The notes beneath the pieces were generated by a model that worked only from the letters and a program-made list of their open reading frames with translations, searched no databases and was not told the DNA's origin. The position numbers were made by a program, and so were the translations under genes. From Pseudomonadota bacterium (GTDB lineage: Bacteria; Pseudomonadota; Gammaproteobacteria; Steroidobacterales; Steroidobacteraceae), in contig JAFEDR010000009.1 of the NCBI GenBank assembly GCA_018241525.1, positions 806,001-870,000 of the forward strand: 64,000 nt of DNA, given 5' to 3'. Shown piece after piece: positions 60,401-64,000 of the stretch (the stretch's first letter is position 1; each line of letters starts with the position of its first letter).

Positions 60401-60904
60401 ATGCCCGCCGACGCATCCGACCGGCCTGACCCGGACCTCGACCTGGTCCTCGAGCGCGTGATCGACATCCCGCCTGCGCATGTCTGGCGCGCGTGGACGT
60501 CGCCCGCGGATCTGCGCCGCTGGTTCACGCCGGCGCCGTGGCAGACGGTCGATTGCGAGATCGACCTGCGGCCGGGCGGTCGCTTCCGGACGGTGATGCG
60601 CGGACCGAACGGGGAACAGTTCGAGAACGAGGGCTGCTACCTCGAGGTCGCCGCGCCGCACCGACTGGTTTGGACCGGAGCACTCACGTCGGGCTTCCGG
60701 CCACGCTCTGCGCCGGTTATGGCCAGCACGCCGTTCCTGATGACGGCGATCCTGCGCTTTGATGCCCACCCGCGCGGCACGAGCTACTCCGCGCTCGTGC
60801 GCCATGGCGATGAGCTCGCGCGGCAGAAGCACGAGGCGATGGGCTTTGCGGCGGGCTGGGGTCGCGCACTCGATCAGCTCGTCGAGCTCGCCCGGGAGTT
60901 CTAG
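60401..60904 (+). CDS. SRPBCC/AHSA1-like domain protein
   Basis: A 167-residue START-like protein starting at ATG 60401. Motifs are LVLERVIDIPPAHVWRAWTSPADLRRWF, CEIDLRPGGRFRTVMRGPNG and the C-terminal helix FAAGWGRALDQLVELAREF, typical of the AHSA1/CalC/polyketide-cyclase-like group. Such proteins bind lipids or act in stress response. It lies 53 bases before the ArsR gene and may be under separate control. Confidence 0.85.
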   Translation: MPADASDRPDPDLDLVLERVIDIPPAHVWRAWTSPADLRRWFTPAPWQTVDCEIDLRPGGRFRTVMRGPNGEQFENEGCYLEVAAPHRLVWTGALTSGFRPRSAPVMASTPFLMTAILRFDAHPRGTSYSALVRHGDELARQKHEAMGFAAGWGRALDQLVELAREF

Positions 60905-60923
60905 CGCGCTCACGGTCCGGCGC

Positions 60924-60952
60924 TTGACTTAGGGTAAGCCATCACTTACCGT
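60924..60952 (+). promoter_or_regulatory. Candidate promoter of the ArsR operon
   Basis: TTGACT at 60924 and TACCGT at 60947 are 17 bases apart and lie so close to ATG 60958 that the transcript would be nearly leaderless. The -10 box overlaps the first palindrome, consistent with repression by ArsR. Both boxes are partial matches to the consensus. Confidence 0.4.
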
Positions 60953-60968
60953 AAGCCATGACTTACGG
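60933..60968. promoter_or_regulatory. Tandem inverted repeats over the ArsR start codon
   Basis: GGTAAG-CCATCA-CTTACC (60933-60950) and CCGTAAG-CCATGA-CTTACGG (60949-60968) are two palindromes sharing a CC, the second one including the ATG 60958. A third partial unit begins with CTTAGG. Such 6-7 base arms with a 6-base gap fit ArsR-type dimers. Binding would cover the promoter and the initiation codon. Confidence 0.7.
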
Positions 60969-61278
60969 AAACGCCCTGCGCTGCCTCAGTGACCCGACGC
61001 GACGACAGGTCTTCGAGCGCCTGCGCCACGGGCCGCTGCCGGTCGGCGCGATTGCCGCGGGCCTGCCGGTCAGCCGCCCCGCCGTCTCGCAGCACCTGAA
61101 GTCGTTGAAGGACGCCGGCCTCGTCACCGACCGCGCCGAGGGTACCCGGCGCGTCTACGCCATCGACCCGAACGGCATCGGCGAGCTGCGGCGCTGGCTC
61201 GACCAGTTCTGGGACGAGGCCCTCGAATCCTTCAGCCGCGAAGTCAGGCGCACGTCGCCACACAGGAGTCGCCCGTGA
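60958..61278 (+). CDS. ArsR-family transcriptional regulator
   Basis: A 106-residue winged-helix repressor. The motif LSDPTRRQVFERLRHGPLPVGAIAAGLPVSRPAVSQHLKSLKDAGLV is the ArsR fold with the recognition helix SRPAVSQHLK; DRAEGTRRVYAIDPNGIGELRRWL forms the wing. There is no Cys metal-binding site in the alpha-3 region (ArsR-type ELCVCD absent), so an arsenic role is unlikely. It forms an operon by GTGA/ATGA overlaps with an SRPBCC and a GST-like gene. Tandem inverted repeats overlap its start codon. Confidence 0.9.
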   Translation: MTYGNALRCLSDPTRRQVFERLRHGPLPVGAIAAGLPVSRPAVSQHLKSLKDAGLVTDRAEGTRRVYAIDPNGIGELRRWLDQFWDEALESFSREVRRTSPHRSRP

Positions 61279-61772
61279 CGAGATCGATCCCGATTGCGCC
61301 GGTCCGGAAGTCGGTGGTCGTCGACAGCGATGCGCGCCACGCCTTCGAGGTGTTCACCGCGGGCATCGACCGCTGGTGGCCGCGCTCGCACGGCATCGGC
61401 AAGGCACCGCTGCGCGAATCGGTGATCGAGCCTTATGTCGGCGGCCGCTGGTTCACGCGCCACGAGGACGGCAGCGAGGCGGTCGTCGGGCACGTGCGCA
61501 CCTGGCAACCCGGCGAGTGCCTGGTGATCAGCTGGGAGATCGGCGCCGACTGGAAGCCCGACGGGCGCGCCGAGCTCGCCTCCGAGGTCGAGGTTCGGTT
61601 CATCACCGAGTCCGCGACCCGGACCCGCGTCGAGCTCGAACATCGCCTCTTCGAGCGCATGGGCGCCGCCCCGGGCGAGACGATGCGCGCGGCGGTCGAC
61701 GGCGGCTGGCCGGGCTTGTTGCAGCTCTACGCCGCCGAGGTGTCCGGGGTCCGCAGCCGGAGTGCAACATGA
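61275..61772 (+). CDS. SRPBCC (AHSA1-like) protein in ArsR operon
   Basis: A 165-residue START-like protein starting with GTG 61275 overlapping the ArsR stop. It shows VVVDSDARHAFEVFTAGIDRWWPRSHG, YVGGRWFTRHEDGSEAVVGHV and a C-terminal GGWPGLLQLYAAEV helix, typical of AHSA1-like proteins that are usually cotranscribed with ArsR genes. It presumably binds a hydrophobic ligand; a direct function is not known. It is followed by a GST-family gene through an ATGA overlap. Confidence 0.87.
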   Translation: MTRSIPIAPVRKSVVVDSDARHAFEVFTAGIDRWWPRSHGIGKAPLRESVIEPYVGGRWFTRHEDGSEAVVGHVRTWQPGECLVISWEIGADWKPDGRAELASEVEVRFITESATRTRVELEHRLFERMGAAPGETMRAAVDGGWPGLLQLYAAEVSGVRSRSAT

Positions 61773-62428
61773 ACGCGTTCGTCGTCCACAGCATCCCGGG
61801 CAGCCCATTTGGTCGCGCGGTGCTCGCCGCCCTCGAGGAGAAGCGCACGGGCTACCGGCTGATCGCGGTCGCGCCGCCTGCGCTGCGCGCACCGGAGCAC
61901 CTCGCACGTCATCCGTTCGGGCGCGTGCCGGTGCTCGAGCACGGTGACTACCGGCTGTACGAGACCCAGGCGATCCTGCGCTACCTCGACCGCGTGCTGC
62001 CCGAGCCCGCGTTGACGCCGGCTGACGCGCGTGCCGCCGGGCGAATGGACCAGGCGCTCAACGTCAATGACTGGTACCTGTTCCAGGGTGTCGCGAACGT
62101 GATCGCATTCCAGCGCATCGTGCGCCCGCAGCTGATGGGACTGGCCGCCGACGAGGCGGCGATCGGTGAGGCCATGCCGCGCGCGGCGCAGGTGTTCGCC
62201 GAACTCGCGCGCCTGCTCGGGGAGCAGCCGTTCTTCGCGGGTGCACAGCTGAGCCTGGCCGATCTCGCGATCGCAGCGCAGCTCGACTTCTTCCTCGAGA
62301 CGCCCGAATGGCCGGTGCTCGCGGGCCCCCACCCCGGGCTCGCGGCCTGGCTCGGCCGGATGCGCGATCGTCCGTCGCTTCGCGCGACCACCTGGGAGCG
62401 CGTCGCAGCGCTCGCCGCTGCGGGCTAG
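61769..62428 (+). CDS. Glutathione S-transferase family protein
   Basis: A 219-residue protein. The thioredoxin-like N-terminal domain has VVHSIPGSPFGRAVLAALEE with a Ser in SPFG at the catalytic position, then FGRVPVLEHGDYRLYETQAILRYLD with the glutathione-binding ETQAI motif. The C-terminal helical domain follows with LADLAIAAQLDFF. It ends the ArsR-SRPBCC-GST operon. Detoxification of electrophiles is likely but substrates are unknown. Confidence 0.92.
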   Translation: MNAFVVHSIPGSPFGRAVLAALEEKRTGYRLIAVAPPALRAPEHLARHPFGRVPVLEHGDYRLYETQAILRYLDRVLPEPALTPADARAAGRMDQALNVNDWYLFQGVANVIAFQRIVRPQLMGLAADEAAIGEAMPRAAQVFAELARLLGEQPFFAGAQLSLADLAIAAQLDFFLETPEWPVLAGPHPGLAAWLGRMRDRPSLRATTWERVAALAAAG

Positions 62429-62523
62429 CTTCGCGGCCTGGCGCCGCGGCAGGTGAGACTACAATCCGGGACCGCGACCCCGTCGCGCCCTCCGGCGTGC
62501 GCGGGTCCACGCAGGAGATCCCG

Positions 62524-62880
62524 ATGGCGCCCGCCGAACCGAAGCCCACGATCCGTTACGAGGATTTCGACAAGGTCGACATCCGCGTCGGCACGATCCT
62601 CGCGGTCGAGGACGTGCCGCGCTCGCAGAAGCTCGTGCGACTGACCGTCGACTTCGGCGACCGACAGCGCACGATCCTGGTCGGCATGCGCGGCGAGCGC
62701 GCGGATCCGCGCGGCGACCTGATCGGTCGTCAGAGCCTGTTCGTCGTCAACCTCGAGCCGCGCAAGATGGCCGGTGAGATCTCGGAGGGCATGCTGCTGG
62801 ACCTCGGCTACCGCGACGGCATCGTGCCGGCCCTCGCGCTGCCGGAGCGGCCCGTACCCCCCGGTACCCGGGCGGGCTGA
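62524..62880 (+). CDS. CsaA/EMAP-like tRNA-binding domain protein
   Basis: A 118-residue OB-fold protein. GGAG precedes ATG 62524. The domain reads VDIRVGTILAVEDVPRSQKLVRLTVDFGD, ILVGMRGERADPRGDLIGRQSLFVVNLEPRKMAGEISEGMLL, the CsaA/methionyl-tRNA synthetase beta pattern. It binds tRNA and may act as a chaperone-like export factor (CsaA in Bacillus). The C-terminal tail is short and Pro-rich. Cytoplasmic. Confidence 0.88.
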   Translation: MAPAEPKPTIRYEDFDKVDIRVGTILAVEDVPRSQKLVRLTVDFGDRQRTILVGMRGERADPRGDLIGRQSLFVVNLEPRKMAGEISEGMLLDLGYRDGIVPALALPERPVPPGTRAG

Positions 62881-62885
62881 CGGCG

Positions 62886-64000
62886 TCAGCCGATCGCGTA
62901 CAGGTTGCCGTCGAGACTGCCGACGTAGACGACTCCATGGTCGATAGCCGGCGAGGACAGGATGCCGCCGACCGAGACGAACCGGTAGAAGTCGAGGTAC
63001 ATGTCCTCGAAGTCGCCGAACGTCGGCGCGAACGCCGCCGGGTCCAGCCTGAGGTCGGGCTGCAGGATCCGCAGGCGATCCGCCTTCGACGCGTCGGTGC
63101 GAAACTGCCCGACCGGCTCGCCGCTGTGCGCATCGAGCGCGGTCAGCGTGCCGTTGTGGCTGCCGATGAAGGCCCTGCCGCCAGCGAGCGCCGGCGAGGA
63201 AAACACGTAGGCCTTGAGGTCGGCATTGAAGCGCAGCCGGCCGGTGCGCGCGTCGAGCGCAAAGAACCGCGAGCTGTCGGATGTCCCGGCGTAGACGAGG
63301 CCGTCGCGCACGGCCGGTGTCGTGTTGACCCAGGACTTGCTGGTCGGGTAGTCCCAGCGCTTGCGGCCGGTAGCGGCGTCGAGGGCGTAGACGTGGCCGT
63401 CGCGGCAGCCGACGAACACGGTGCCGTCGGCGACTGCGGCGCTGGCCTGGAAGCCCACCTGGTTGTGGATCGCCGCATCTTCGCCGCCATGGAAGACCCA
63501 GCGCTGCTGGCCACTGTCGGCGTCGAGGGCGTAGAAGTTGCCGTCCCAGCTGCCGATGTAGACGGTCGCGTCGACGACGGCCGGCGAGGCGTGGACGACA
63601 TCGCCGGTCGGGAACTTCCACTGCAGCATGCCGGTGTGGGCGTCGAGTGCGTAGACGTTGCCGTCGCCGCTGCCGAAGTACACCTTGCCGCGCGCCACCG
63701 TCGGCGCCGACGTCCAGACGTCCCAGGCATCCGGCATGGTCTGGCCCGCCGGCGGGTAGCCGTGCAGCCCGCGCGCCTGGAACTTGCGCTCGTACTCCAC
63801 CGCGGTGACCCAGCGGACCGCCCCCGTAGCCGCGTCGAGTGCCGCCAGTGAGCCGCTCGAGGAGACGAAGTACAGCGTGCCGTCGGCGATCGCCGGGGTT
63901 GAGGCGATCGGCGTGCGCGACTTGAAGTGCCAGCGTTCCTTGCCGGTGGTCGCGTCCACCGCGTAGAGAAAGCCGCTCAGGCTCGAAACGTAGACGGCGC
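62886..64000 (-). CDS. PQQ-type beta-propeller repeat protein, 5' part outside window
   Basis: The frame runs from the stop at 62886 to the right edge with no start in view (371 residues visible). It is a chain of about eight tandem repeats, each near 40 residues, of the form VYALDAxTG...W...SPAVxxGTVYVGSxDG (for example NVYALDAHTGMLQWKFPTGDVVHASPAV). This marks a WD40-like PQQ_2 beta-propeller of the BamB/PQQ-dehydrogenase-like class; no dehydrogenase active-site or haem motifs are visible, so a scaffold or a BamB-like function is as likely. Periplasmic location is expected. Confidence 0.85.
   Translation of the reverse strand, partial: AVYVSSLSGFLYAVDATTGKERWHFKSRTPIASTPAIADGTLYFVSSSGSLAALDAATGAVRWVTAVEYERKFQARGLHGYPPAGQTMPDAWDVWTSAPTVARGKVYFGSGDGNVYALDAHTGMLQWKFPTGDVVHASPAVVDATVYIGSWDGNFYALDADSGQQRWVFHGGEDAAIHNQVGFQASAAVADGTVFVGCRDGHVYALDAATGRKRWDYPTSKSWVNTTPAVRDGLVYAGTSDSSRFFALDARTGRLRFNADLKAYVFSSPALAGGRAFIGSHNGTLTALDAHSGEPVGQFRTDASKADRLRILQPDLRLDPAAFAPTFGDFEDMYLDFYRFVSVGGILSSPAIDHGVVYVGSLDGNLYAIG

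Noticed and set aside
60958..61278. ArsR protein as an arsenic regulator
   Set aside because: The Cys residues of ArsR metal sensors are missing and it is paired with SRPBCC and GST-like genes.
62886..64000. Recurrent DNA blocks at about 120-base period as a repeat element
   Set aside because: They are codons for the beta-propeller blades; the period equals the protein repeat.

Overview
The window is a gene-dense, very GC-rich chromosomal segment (third codon positions almost all G or C) with about 70 protein genes, many joined by 1-4 base ATGA, GTGA or TGATG overlaps. No tRNA, rRNA, CRISPR array, transposase or phage structural gene was seen. Two UrcA proteins, a large SusC-like TonB receptor, DUF6152/DUF6644 genes, a LytS/LytTR pair and many secreted hydrolases suggest a free-living aerobic gammaproteobacterium of the Steroidobacteraceae/Nevskiales type. 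That placement is inference from gene content.

Layout. 1-6.8 kb: a DUF2844 fragment, gamma-glutamyltranspeptidase, an amidase, and a PhnD-like binding protein translationally coupled to a GAF histidine kinase. 6.8-9.5 kb: a PaiB-like protein and the D-glutamate catabolic pair dgcN-dgcA. 9.5-12 kb: a minus-strand group DUF6152, secreted unknown, two DUF6644 membrane proteins. 12-17.8 kb: an AtaL-like protein, a DODA-type dioxygenase, a thioesterase, a six-Asp-box sialidase-like protein, a poly-gamma-glutamate hydrolase family protein, a class III cyclase and a GNAT enzyme. 17.8-21.3 kb: a LysR gene divergent from a four-gene operon (LLM monooxygenase, flavin reductase, 4-OT tautomerase, alpha/beta hydrolase) across a perfect 17-bp palindrome. 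21.3-25 kb: YheU, cupins, an APC permease and a DJ-1/PfpI protein.

25-28.3 kb is the most unusual part. A well-formed cobalamin riboswitch on the minus strand precedes two tiny overlapping ORFs and an SDR that lacks the YxxxK catalytic pair. Just upstream on the same strand lies a haem-c type DUF3365-HAMP sensor coupled to a TIR-domain protein and a RidA gene. 28.4-43.2 kb: a phosphoesterase, a DMSP-lyase-like cupin, a methyltransferase, a giant Ala/Pro linker protein with SPOR-like ends, a DUF5117-type metalloprotease, a secreted amidohydrolase, a class II aldolase, a ketopantoate reductase family protein and pdxH. 43.3-52.3 kb: a DUF885 peptidase, a DUF2189 membrane protein, a secreted amidase, a two-subunit molybdenum hydroxylase and a TauE/SafE transporter.

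52.3-60.3 kb looks like one regulon. A LytS kinase and LytTR regulator sit between two UrcA genes and a TonB receptor, and TTCGTCCC-like repeats in strict 21-bp register lie upstream of lytS, of the gene after the regulator, and of the receptor. 60.4-64 kb: an SRPBCC protein, an ArsR-SRPBCC-GST operon with tandem palindromes over the arsR start codon, a CsaA-like tRNA-binding protein and a PQQ-type beta-propeller protein cut by the right edge.
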